A stretch of 35,631 nt of DNA from Anaeromyces robustus (GCA_002104895.1 MCFG01000534.1:1-35631), one strand, 5' to 3'; counted from the first letter of the stretch, positions 29,301-35,631 are shown. The notes: generated by a model not told the origin, from the sequence alone. Numbers and translations are program-made.

Positions 29301-30110
29301 ATTATTATTGTTATTAGTGTTTATGTTATTGTTGTCGTCGTTATCATTATCGTTATTATGAAAACTTATATTATTTTTATTATCGTTAATATTCCCCCCG
29401 TTTTCATAATATTTTATAAAATCAATAGTATCAGGATAGTATGCAGGAGTGATATAGTTAGTAGAAGTGTCTTCGAAAAATTCTACAGCACGAGCTAGAA
29501 CAATTTTGTTATTTATATAATCATATATTTTAAAAGCAGTGGGGTTTCTGTCATATCCTATGAATATACCTGAAGAGGTAGTGTTCTCAAACTTCTTTCT
29601 GAACTGTTTTGGAATATAGTAGACGACTTGACAACCAAATACTTTTAACTTGTTGTAATCTACCTTTTTATTAAATATTACTTCAAAAGGTATTTTATTT
29701 TCGTTTTGAGAATGTGGGATTCTATTATAAATAAAGCAAGCAGTGTTTACTGCATCTTCCCAGAAAGCCTTATGTAGCCTTGCGTCATTCAAAAGAGCCT
29801 TTGCACAATATATAAGCGTTTGTTGGAACCTTTCCGCCTTTCCGTTTTGCTGGGGGTTGTATGGAATACTGTATAAATGTATAATTCCATTTTCATTACA
29901 AAAGTCGTTGAACTGATTATTATTGTATTCAGTTCCATTGTCTGTTTTGATATATTTTATAGTTTTGTTAAAAATATTTTTAATTTTATTATACCAACTT
30001 ATAAATGTGGTATATAAATCTGACTTTGATTTTAAGAAGAAGACCCATCCATATCTGGAAAAGTCATCTATAATAGTAAAAAAAATATTTATTTCCATAT
30101 ATGGACTCAT
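26343..30110 (-). CDS. Copia H Pol: integrase core, Asn-rich linker, RT, RNase H
   Basis: The frame is open for 1255 codons. The integrase core has IDDFSRYGWVFF, the second catalytic Asp in IKTDNGTEYNNN and Glu in QNGKAERFQQTL; the first Asp (HMDT) is in the preceding frame. Residues about 240-760 form an Asn/Lys/Glu-rich linker. RT (about 780-1030) has KWVYTYK, KARLVARGFTQ, the palm Asp in QIDIKTAYLNA, ALYGLKQSGRAWN and the catalytic YVDDILLTG. RNase H has YVDSDFAGD, STAESEYYGI and SDNQAAIH, ending with LADGFTKYL. All catalytic motifs are intact. The true Pol start lies upstream: 7 extra residues at the N-terminus come from reading past the 8-T run that separates this frame from the protease frame. 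Confidence 0.94.
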   Translation of the reverse strand: MSPYMEINIFFTIIDDFSRYGWVFFLKSKSDLYTTFISWYNKIKNIFNKTIKYIKTDNGTEYNNNQFNDFCNENGIIHLYSIPYNPQQNGKAERFQQTLIYCAKALLNDARLHKAFWEDAVNTACFIYNRIPHSQNENKIPFEVIFNKKVDYNKLKVFGCQVVYYIPKQFRKKFENTTSSGIFIGYDRNPTAFKIYDYINNKIVLARAVEFFEDTSTNYITPAYYPDTIDFIKYYENGGNINDNKNNISFHNNDNDNDDNNNINTNNNNNENIINENKTLITPPFQVPSNDLNRNTHENEISNKTNYMNQINTNNLFNQNNLMYNNYLNNLYKNLYYYIPQLPIPYFLNSTISQNGHLNYFENLNAQNKYFQNENNNFIQNENINRNVYNENLNNCNYNLLNNDQNKTLNPQLNSNLNKIKNGNDENDGNDKNHDNLKLNGNVSNNEVSKNNFNNNVNIENGINNNKLKENENISNIKFENLNNDKSKDLNLNVNKNNNEEYKTDDDIRMDENEKDNDSNYINNENNIEYNNNNDKQLPNTNVNKENQNIENVNKEISNTKNVNKEITESKAGNENENSDIDINNEKEKTEKKIFEFKVNKENNGNLNSNLNSNFKRRFNNSKSKISKYKTKTRNKQENYSDSEDSESDIEPLSKKLDRIKNKSIKENNNKNEISNDKNKENKRDNDTKSNNLEYNEVEFKNLKKYAGNKRKGPIKDKKTNKRNKTININKYEIENKNFSFAANKIENEPPKTYKEIFKRKDKNNWIDAMLSELESMKKLNVYTVVEKLPKDVNLISCKWVYTYKLDSKGRIKKWKARLVARGFTQKEGIDFFEIYSPTLKQNSLRLITALASYYEYELHQIDIKTAYLNANLEEDIYMLAPEGHESYKKGYWKLNKALYGLKQSGRAWNQKLNETLLNLKFIRLKSDPCVYIKKDEKGKIICILGVYVDDILLTGTNEEIKNTKALLKENFEITDIGPVDYILGIKFEKHEDGYLLHQEKYLNDILIKFNMQDCRPTSNMQPIEDERLKKIKFNSTTYKKAIGSLLYLAICTRPDILFAVSKASRKSNDPTLEDWINVKKIMKYLKGNPKFGIKFYFKNNDIKVYVDSDFAGDKETRRSTTGYLVKIGNGATSWYSKLQNCVSLSTAESEYYGISECAKEVLWYRNILSELNLEPEIITINSDNQAAIHFCNNETITSKSKHIQIRIHKVKELVKGNLINLQYIKSMDNLADGFTKYLNGTLMTKFRNRVLTRF

Positions 30111-30882
30111 CAGTGTTAGAAACTGTGTCCATATGGATCATTTCAAAGATGTCATTTGTTTTATTATTAGTAGAATAATAAGGTAGGTTTTTCATTTTTG
30201 AAGCAGCACAAACTCTACACTTATTATTTAAATTAATATTAGGTAATTTATCTTTTACCTTATCGATATTAAAATGGCCCAATCTTCTGTGCCATAACTC
30301 TAAAGATCTTTCATCAAGATCTCCTTCTATATTATAACAAACTCCTTTTTGTTTGTTAAAGTCTATTTTATTTTTAAAGGAAATTAATTTAAATATATTT
30401 GATTTGTTTGATTTTGTACTACAAATCTTATTTCCCTTTTTATTATATATAGTAATCATTTTGTTGTTATTATTATTGTGGAAGATTATTTTAAAATATT
30501 TCTCCAACAGTTGATCAATTGATATTAAGTTTTTCTTAAATGAAGGAATGTAATAAACATTGTCTAGTATTATTTTGTTTTCATTAATGTATCCTACATA
30601 GGTACCTATAGACTTAGTTTCTACATAATTTCCATTTGGGAAATATATTTTTTCTTTATGTGGTTTTATGTTCTGAAGACATTTTTTATTATAAGTCATG
30701 TGATATGACGCTCCAGAATCTAGTACCCATGTTGTAATTATATTATTGGTTATTCCTTCTTCATAGTTCAGGTTATCTTTAGTACCTTTTGGATTGTTTA
30801 TGCCTCGGGGAACGGCTAGAACTGTTGGCTTGAGATTTGGCATTATTCTTATATTCTTCGTAGTTATCATATTCAATAGCAA
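30064..30882 (-). CDS. Copia H protease, pre-integrase and integrase zinc domain
   Basis: The frame is +1 relative to gag and opens after a stop at about 30889, with no ATG near its start, so it must be reached by frameshifting from gag. The protease active site is in WVLDSGASYHMTYN. The pre-integrase motif is LELWHRRLGHFNIDKV, and CRVCAASK completes the zinc-binding domain. HMDTVSNTDES carries the first integrase Asp. The frame then runs into an 8-T run (30078-30085) and stops after YYYR. The next frame continues the integrase directly, so one surplus T (real or a sequencing error) separates the two. Confidence 0.93.
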   Translation of the reverse strand: MLLNMITTKNIRIMPNLKPTVLAVPRGINNPKGTKDNLNYEEGITNNIITTWVLDSGASYHMTYNKKCLQNIKPHKEKIYFPNGNYVETKSIGTYVGYINENKIILDNVYYIPSFKKNLISIDQLLEKYFKIIFHNNNNNKMITIYNKKGNKICSTKSNKSNIFKLISFKNKIDFNKQKGVCYNIEGDLDERSLELWHRRLGHFNIDKVKDKLPNINLNNKCRVCAASKMKNLPYYSTNNKTNDIFEMIHMDTVSNTDESIYGNKYFFYYYR

Positions 30883-31828
30883 AATCTATGTACTTGTAGC
30901 TATCTTCTTCTTCTTCTTCTTCCTTCCTTGTGGTGTAATTTGATTCGGCTGGCTCCTTTTGTTCTTCTTCCTTCTTGCTCCTGTGGTAGCGGTAGTTTTT
31001 ATTCTTGTAATTTTCTTTGTGGTTGTTTTTGTAACCACATTCATCAGCTTTATGTCCGTATTTATTGCATTTGTAACATTTGATTCTTCTTTTCCTATTG
31101 TAATTGCTTTTAACATAATTAGCTTCAATATTATTGTTTGTTTGTTTATTATTATTATATTTTATAGCTCTTTTTTCTAATAAATATTTGTTATGCTGGT
31201 GTGCATCAATGATGACTTCACAGCATTTCTTCCAGTTATCACAATAGGAATTCATATTTGATATATAAATTAAATTTGTTTTTATTGAATTAAACAGATA
31301 GTCATATTTCTCTCTATCTGTTTTTGTTTCTCCCAAATTTTCTAATTCAGTAAATAAGTTGTCCATGTGAGCTATAAACATGGACATAGTTTCATTGTTC
31401 TCGTTGAATTTCAAGTCATCTAATTCCTTTAGAATGACTTGTTTTCTCTCATTATTTGAGTATTTATTTGGTGTACTCAATATTTTATATATTTCATAGG
31501 CTGTGTTGTACTTGAAACTTAATTTTTCTTTAATATCTTCACTAATGCTATTTGCCATTAGTGACTTGGTTAGGTTATCTTCTGCTACCATTTCTTTGGT
31601 AACAGATTGAGCATAAACCAAGTTTTTATTATTTCTTACTTCTATGTATTTATTTAAATTTGAATCTTTTATTGTATCCTTCCTTATCTTCTTCATTATA
31701 TCTTTTTCTATATACTTGTTTAAGTTGTATCTTTCAAGAAGAAGATAAAGTTCATCATCCCATGTTTTGAAGTTATTTTTACCAAGGAGGTTCTTGGTAC
31801 CAGTTGGATTATAGGATGGTACGGACAT
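30779..31828 (-). CDS. Copia H Gag
   Basis: The protein has 349 residues. It begins MSVPSYNPTGTKNLLGKNNF, then the capsid-type region of copia Gag (WDDELYLLLERYNLNKYI, LKELDDLKFNENNETM, MFIAHMDNLFTELENL). The zinc knuckle CYKCNKYGHKADEC is near residues 250-263, followed by basic and then acidic (EEEEEED) stretches. It would assemble the particle and bind RNA. The 3' end overlaps the protease frame by about 100 bp. A nearly identical fragment lies at 13441-13929. The start is the first ATG after the primer site and leader. Confidence 0.94.
   Translation of the reverse strand: MSVPSYNPTGTKNLLGKNNFKTWDDELYLLLERYNLNKYIEKDIMKKIRKDTIKDSNLNKYIEVRNNKNLVYAQSVTKEMVAEDNLTKSLMANSISEDIKEKLSFKYNTAYEIYKILSTPNKYSNNERKQVILKELDDLKFNENNETMSMFIAHMDNLFTELENLGETKTDREKYDYLFNSIKTNLIYISNMNSYCDNWKKCCEVIIDAHQHNKYLLEKRAIKYNNNKQTNNNIEANYVKSNYNRKRRIKCYKCNKYGHKADECGYKNNHKENYKNKNYRYHRSKKEEEQKEPAESNYTTRKEEEEEEDSYKYIDFAIEYDNYEEYKNNAKSQANSSSRSPRHKQSKRY
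30802..30808 (-). promoter_or_regulatory. Candidate +1 frameshift site between gag and pol of copia H
   Basis: Within the gag/pol overlap, gag codons read CCG AGG C, and the +1 frame continues GGC ATA AAC into the protease. Ty1 shifts +1 at CTT AGG C, where the rare AGG codon causes a pause. Only the AGG-C part is shared, so the exact site is a guess; the +1 relation of the frames is certain. Confidence 0.35.
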
Positions 31829-31882
31829 TTTTAATAATATTAAATATTTTATTTGTTATTTAAACTCTATTTTGGAGTCGTA

Positions 31883-31897
31883 ATGAGACTCTTAATC
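31883..31897 (-). promoter_or_regulatory. Primer-binding site of copia H, complementary to the tRNA-Lys(CUU) anticodon arm
   Basis: The element RNA reads GATTAAGAGTCTCAT directly after the 5' LTR. Its complement, ATGAGACTCTTAATC, equals residues 26-40 of tRNA-Lys(CUU): the whole 5' stem strand, the CTCTTAA loop and two bases of the 3' strand. Element F has the same site. The primer would be a tRNA 5' fragment rather than a full tRNA 3' end. Confidence 0.8.
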
Positions 31898-32149
31898 TTT
31901 TACACGAAATTATGAAAACGAGATGAAATGTAGATTTCAAAATATTTTATTAAACTTAGTTCTATTATTTTATTATTACATGTATACATATTTTATAATT
32001 ACATATAAGTTATTACATAAAAATTTACTACATAAATTTTTATTGTACTACATAATAATACATTATGGATAATATATAAAATAATTCTATAATAATAAAT
32101 ATTATAATATCATAGCTATAAAGTATAATATTGAACTTTATTTCTAACA
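31898..32149 (-). repeat. 5' LTR of copia H (252 bp)
   Basis: It is identical by eye to the 3' LTR, from TGTTAGAAATAAAG (32149) to TCGTGTAAAA (31898). The primer site abuts it without a gap. Confidence 0.95.
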
Positions 32150-32485
32150 AGAAATAATAAATAATTAATAATTAAATAAATGTTTTATTTTTTAAATATA
32201 AAAAAAAAAGAAAACATTTTTTTTTAAACATTCAAAAATAAAATAAAAATAAGTAAACAATTGATTTTTTAAACATTTATTTAATTATTAATTATTTATT
32301 ATTTCTTTATTTATTATTTTATTTATTATTAATTTTTTTTAAAAAAATGTTTTTTTTATTTTTTATTTTGGTTTATTTTATTCTTTAATGCTTAAAAATA
32401 AAATGTTTACTTATTTTTATTTTATTTTTTTAATGTTTAAAAAATAAAATGTTTACTTATTTTTATTTTACTTTTTTTTAATGTT
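32150..32485. repeat. Large AT-only palindrome (repeat P), insertion site of copia H
   Basis: The stretch AGAAATAATAAATAATTAATAA... at 32150 is repeated in inverted form ending at about 32314. Beyond that, 32315-32400 is the inverted copy of the left flank of H (26001-26063). Before H inserted, the locus was thus one palindrome with arms of more than 100 bp, and H sits in one arm. A 43-bp direct repeat (TGTTTACTTATTTTTATTTTA) follows at 32397-32485. Confidence 0.75.
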
Positions 32486-33057
32486 TGTAACGAACTTAGT
32501 GAGAAATTCACTAGGTTGTTGTAGTATTTCAATAATTAAAATAAAATAAACAAACAAAATAAATAACACAATATTAAAACATAATGTTTATGGATTTATT
32601 TTGTATTTTATTTAATATTTAAATATTTAATATTTTTCTTATTAATAATGACTCCAAGAGTAAAAATAATATTAATACATTTCTTTTATATTCAAGACTT
32701 ATTCTAAATCATTACATGATTGGTTTACTTATTTAAATAACAAAATATTTAATTATTTAACTATTACTATAATTAAGTGAATACATAATTAGTATCTAAA
32801 TAAAATCGTATTTATATCTAAGTGAACGAATAACTAATATCTAAATAAATCTAACTAAGTGAATGAATAATTATAGACTAAATAATTCTATTAATAAAAT
32901 AAGTAAATGAACAAATGTATTAATAACTAAATAAATGAATAATTTTCCAAATCAAAAAGGTAAAAGTAGGATTCGAACCAGTGATATCTATGATAAAGGT
33001 AGAAGTAGTTACCGTTGAGCCACGAAGTTCCTTAATGTCGTTGTTGATACCGTTACA
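32486..33057 (-). mobile_element. Solo LTR, family a (572 bp)
   Basis: Ends TGTAACG and CGTTACA on either strand, with ATGTT duplicated (32481-32485, 33058-33062). It is the same length as, and nearly identical to, 238-809, in the opposite orientation, with the tRNA-like module at the same offset. Confidence 0.96.
32959..33033 (-). promoter_or_regulatory. tRNA-like module with A and B boxes (family a)
   Basis: On the minus strand, A box TGGCTCAACGGT is at 33022-33011 and B box GGTTCGAATCC at 32979-32969, identical to the copy at 262-340. Both boxes fully fit the Pol III consensus. Confidence 0.75.
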
Positions 33058-33097
33058 ATGTTTAAAAAAAAATAAGTAAAATAAATAATTGTGTTGA

Positions 33098-33571
33098 TGT
33101 TAAGGATTTGAATGGATTATAGATATAAGCCACATTATATCTATTAAATATTTATTATTCAGCATGTTTATGCGCCCCAAATCCTTATACAATTTAATTA
33201 TTATTAATTTTATTAATAATACAGTTGAATATAAATTATACTTTTATTTTATTAACAAATTATATTCTTATCTTATATTATTTTAATATATATTATTATA
33301 ATTAATATAAATATTAATTTACTTATATTATTGTATTGTTCAATGAAATGTATAAAAGATTGATGAAGTATGTATTCTTACATTCTTTGTAAGATTATTA
33401 ACCTAATAATAATCTAATAAAATATAATAATAAAATAATTAAACAAATTTAAATAAAGAAACTATATTTATAATAAAACTTATAATAAAATTAATATTAG
33501 TGAACACCCTACGTATTAGATTATTGAGCATTTCGACCAAGTTAAACTTTAAACCAAACTAAAACTTTACA
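33098..33571 (+). repeat. 5' LTR of gypsy E (474 bp)
   Basis: It runs from TGTTAAGGATTTGAATGG to AAAACTTTACA. The boundaries are confirmed by the solo copy with AATTT duplications at 18115-18593. It starts with an 8-bp hairpin, TAGATATA / TATATCTA (33120-33127, 33136-33143), around AGCCACAT. Confidence 0.92.
33351..33399 (+). promoter_or_regulatory. Core promoter and predicted RNA 5' end of gypsy E
   Basis: TATAAAAG is at 33351-33358 and GTAAGATTATT at 33389-33399. The second segment is the reverse complement of the bases after the LTR (33571-33581). In Tf1 the first 11 nt of the RNA pair with the primer site, so the RNA start is predicted at 33389, 38 bp after the start of the TATA box. Confidence 0.7.
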
Positions 33572-33581
33572 ATAATCTTAC
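33572..33581 (+). promoter_or_regulatory. Self-primer binding site of gypsy E
   Basis: ATAATCTTAC directly follows the LTR and pairs perfectly with GTAAGATTAT at 33389-33398; the last LTR base extends the match to 11. There is no TGG as expected for a tRNA 3' end. This is the arrangement used by Tf1 and related elements, which prime from the 5' end of their own RNA. Confidence 0.75.
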
Positions 33582-33605
33582 CTGCTGTTTTGTAACTTCC
33601 TTGGA

Positions 33606-34789
33606 ATGCCAAAGTTCTCCTTAAGAAAAAACACGGGTTATTCTGCTAAATCGGACGAAGAAATGGAGATGAATCAAGAAGATTCAGTTCAACAATTAAG
33701 AATAGAAGCCTCACAAGCCTGCAATTCCTTAGCTGAAGGGCTTGAACAATTAAGTAATGAGACTTCCCAAGCTTGCTCAAATATTATGTCTGGAGTAAAT
33801 CAAGGCTTCGTCTCAAAGGATGATTTGCAATGTTACCATCAAGAGGTAATGAAACAATTTCAATCCTACGAGCGTGCTAATAATGAGATAATGAACTCTT
33901 TAGAATCTCTGAAAAAGGCTACTCTCTACTTTAAGCGCGAACTTACACAAAGAGAGAGACTTTATCCTGGTGCTACGGCTTCTACTAGCGAACAACCAAC
34001 TCCTGTAGCTACCACTTCTGCTCCTCAAGCTACTTTCGATGATAACGCTTCTACTACTACCAGGTTTGACGTAGACAACGACGTTATCATGAGAACAGCT
34101 TTTCCCTATACTGTTGCTCAGGTACCGGAACCTGGTCTTTTTTACGGCGATATCTCCGAAATTGAACTATTCTGTCAACTTTGCGGAGATATTGTAAGTT
34201 ATGGCCCGAAGAAGCAAAAATCAACTTCGTTCAGTCTAGGTTGCGTGGAGCTGCAATAAGTTGGTATCAAACAAAATATCCTATTGGTACTATTCCATCC
34301 TCTTTATGGACCCTTCTAGAAGAATTAAAAAGAGCCTTTCCTGATGTCGTTAACAGGAAACTAAAGAAGATTAAATTAGCCAATATAAAGCATAATTACG
34401 GAAAAATCAATGAGTACATTGATGAATTCCGTAAGTTAACTGCTGATTTAGCTTGGCCTGAAGAACCTTTAGCTTTATTCTTTTATAAAGGTCTTCATCC
34501 TAAATACAAGGATGAAATAAACAAAATGGAAAAGTTTCCTGAGAAGCTCGAAGAAATCATAACAAAGTGTATCTTGTTAGAGTCTTCTCAAGAAATGAAT
34601 GCAAAGATCAGTCAGTTCTCCGGAAATAGAACTGACAAGAAGAAAAATTCAAGTTCCCGTCCGCAGAATACCGAAAAGAAGAACAAAAATACTAATTTTA
34701 ATAAAAACAATAATTTTTACAATAAGTCTAAAAACAACAGTAACGACAACCGCGTTACTGATGTTCAAAAGATCAGTTCAAAAAACTAG
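33606..34789 (+). pseudogene. Gypsy E Gag, with one frame defect
   Basis: The start is ATG at 33606, 24 bp after the primer site. Residues about 20-125 look like a coiled-coil-prone helical region (IEASQACNSLAEGLEQL, YERANNEIMNSLESLKK). A Ser/Thr/Pro-rich spacer follows, then the capsid domain (PGLFYGDISEIELFCQLC). Near 34197 one base appears missing, and the domain continues in the next frame (WPEEAKINFVQSRLRGAAI, FPDVVNRKLKKIKLANI, LFFYKGLHPKYKDEI). The C-terminus is basic and Asn/Lys-rich with no CCHC knuckle, as in Tf1 Gag. The gene ends at TAG (34787-34789) inside the frameshift signal. The single-base defect may be a mutation or a sequence error. Confidence 0.88.
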
Positions 34790-34842
34790 TTGATGGACTT
34801 CAAAAGAAGTCCTCTCCTTTGAACTTCTCAAAGGAAGTTCAA
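34780..34842 (+). promoter_or_regulatory. Programmed -1 frameshift signal between gag and pol of gypsy E
   Basis: The heptamer A AAA AAC (34780-34786) is in register with gag and immediately precedes the gag stop TAG. After an 8-nt spacer comes a perfect 7-bp hairpin, GGACTTC / GAAGTCC (34795-34801, 34806-34812). It is followed by a perfect 9-bp hairpin, TTGAACTTC / GAAGTTCAA (34819-34827, 34834-34842). Pol is open only in the -1 frame and has no ATG of its own near here. Slippery site, stop, spacer and stem match known -1 signals. Confidence 0.85.
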
Positions 34843-35631
34843 CATAACTTAACTACCCTAAACAATAGTCTCCCTGAATCATTTTTCTCATTTAATTCAC
34901 ACATTCCCATTTTAAATGAGAATAACAAAATTATTAAATACCAAGTTAGATCCATTCTAGATACTGGATCACTTTGCAACTTTATTTCATCAAATCTTGT
35001 TAAAAAACTTAATTTAAATATTAACAAATGTCAAAGCAAAATTTTAATAAAAGGAATTAGTGGAGATACAGATTCAATAAATCGCTTTGTATCTCTTAAA
35101 TTTCAAATAAAATTATTAATCAATAAGAAATTCAGATTTATCCGTTTTAAACAAAAATTTTTGGTCTCAGACCATCTCCCTGTCGATTTACTTCTTGGTA
35201 ATCAATTTATGGAGAAATATAAAATCCACTATAATTATCGAAATAAATATGTTTATTCTACTCTTAGTTTAAATCATTTTAAAGATGATTTAATAAAAAC
35301 TTTTTCTTATAATAAAAATAATAAGTCAAATCAGTATAATTATAATTTTTTAATTTACTCTTTTCTTTCACAAAAAGATGTCTCTGGATCTGAGGAACCT
35401 AACATTGAAGACATCCCAGAACCATATAGAGATCTTGCAGTTGTCTTTAGCAAAAAAGAAGCAGACAAACTCCCTCCACACCGTCTTACCGATTGTGAAA
35501 TTATATTAAAAGATGGTGCTACCCTCCATTATGGTCCTATCTACCAATTATCCTTAGAAGAAGAAGAAACTCTCAAGGAATATATCGAAGACATGTCAGA
35601 AAAGGGCTTTATCAGAGAATCTAACTCTCCT
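34786..35631 (+). CDS. Gypsy E Pol: protease and start of RT (runs off window)
   Basis: Entered by -1 frameshift at 34786, the frame starts LVDGLQKKSSPLNFSKEVQ and is open for all 282 codons to the window edge. The protease has the active site SILDTGSLCNFISSNLVKKL (from about residue 57), then ILIKGISGDTD, the flap-side strands, and LLLGNQFMEKYKIHYNY. A linker with [19 protein letters not shown] leads to the RT entry motif [12 protein letters not shown] and GFIRESNSP. The catalytic DTG is intact. It cleaves Gag-Pol; RT, RNase H and integrase are expected downstream. The corresponding segments of A (4-1004 and 1320 on) are its decayed relatives. Confidence 0.93.

Larger units (their letters stand above)
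26069..32149 (-). mobile_element. Complete Ty1/copia retrotransposon H (6081 bp)
   Basis: Two 252-bp LTRs identical by eye, AGAAA on both sides (26064-26068, 32150-32154), a primer site, gag, pol in copia order (protease, integrase, RT, RNase H) and a purine tract are all present. Identical LTRs mean recent insertion. The only clear defect is one frame change at an 8-T run in the integrase (30078-30085), which could be a real mutation or a homopolymer error. It is the youngest and most intact element here and has inserted into repeat P. Confidence 0.96.
33098..35631 (+). mobile_element. Ty3/gypsy retrotransposon E (Tf1/sushi-like), 3' end outside window
   Basis: It has a 5' LTR, self-complementary primer site, gag, frameshift signal, protease and start of RT in order, and is open to the window edge. 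The proteins align with element A. Its less AT-biased coding and only one internal frame defect suggest it is younger than A. A solo copy of its LTR lies at 18115-18593. Confidence 0.93.

Noticed and set aside
32150-32485. A MITE with terminal inverted repeats
   Set aside because: The inverted arms fit a palindrome interrupted by copia H; no target duplication around the palindrome itself was found.
1-35631. CRISPR arrays, bacterial operons or ribosome binding sites
   Set aside because: No regularly spaced short repeats of CRISPR type; all coding regions are eukaryotic LTR retrotransposons.

Overview
The window is a very AT-rich, densely nested cluster of LTR retrotransposons with no recognisable host gene. 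Six pol-bearing elements are present: Ty3/gypsy elements A (left edge, +), B (minus), C (+), G (minus) and E (right edge, +), and two Ty1/copia elements, F and H (both minus), plus a copia gag fragment. The Asn/Lys-rich proteins, the extreme AT content and chromodomain-bearing gypsy integrases suit an AT-rich early-diverging fungus, for example an anaerobic gut fungus. That host call is an inference; another AT-rich eukaryote is possible.

Layout. 1-5956: gypsy A, decayed, split by two solo LTRs (238-809, 3429-4061), ending in a purine tract and a 3' LTR. 5959-7152: LTR-like remnant. 7336-11168: gypsy B, split by a solo LTR (9212-9915). 11191-13437: gypsy C, gag to mid-RT, joined at 13441 to a copia gag fragment. 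14106-15019: a further LTR. 15022-18054: a non-coding element with two 563-bp LTRs (X), holding a nested solo LTR. 18115-18593: solo LTR. 18926-21206: gypsy G 3' end with chromodomain and 3' LTR, itself split by a solo LTR. 21207-21733: LTR at the G/F junction. 21854-25362: copia F, lacking integrase and RT. 26069-32149: copia H, complete, with identical 252-bp LTRs and a 5-bp target duplication. 32486-33057: solo LTR. 33098 to the end: gypsy E with 5' LTR, primer site, gag, frameshift signal and open pol.

Working parts that can be read directly are the main interest. (1) Two LTR families (seven copies, most bounded by exact 5-bp target duplications) carry a tRNA-like module with A and B boxes about 35 bp inside the LTR. 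(2) Gypsy E has a self-complementary primer site of the Tf1/sushi type: the 10-11 nt after its LTR pair with a segment that lies 38 bp downstream of a TATA box in the same LTR. (3) Gypsy E has an A AAA AAC slippery heptamer directly before the gag stop, followed after 8 nt by two perfect hairpins, and pol is open only in the -1 frame. (4) Both copia elements have a primer site matching the anticodon arm of tRNA-Lys(CUU), so priming from a tRNA fragment is predicted. (5) Element X has equal-length LTRs, a TGG primer-site candidate and two GC-rich structured blocks sharing a 16-mer, but no coding sequence.
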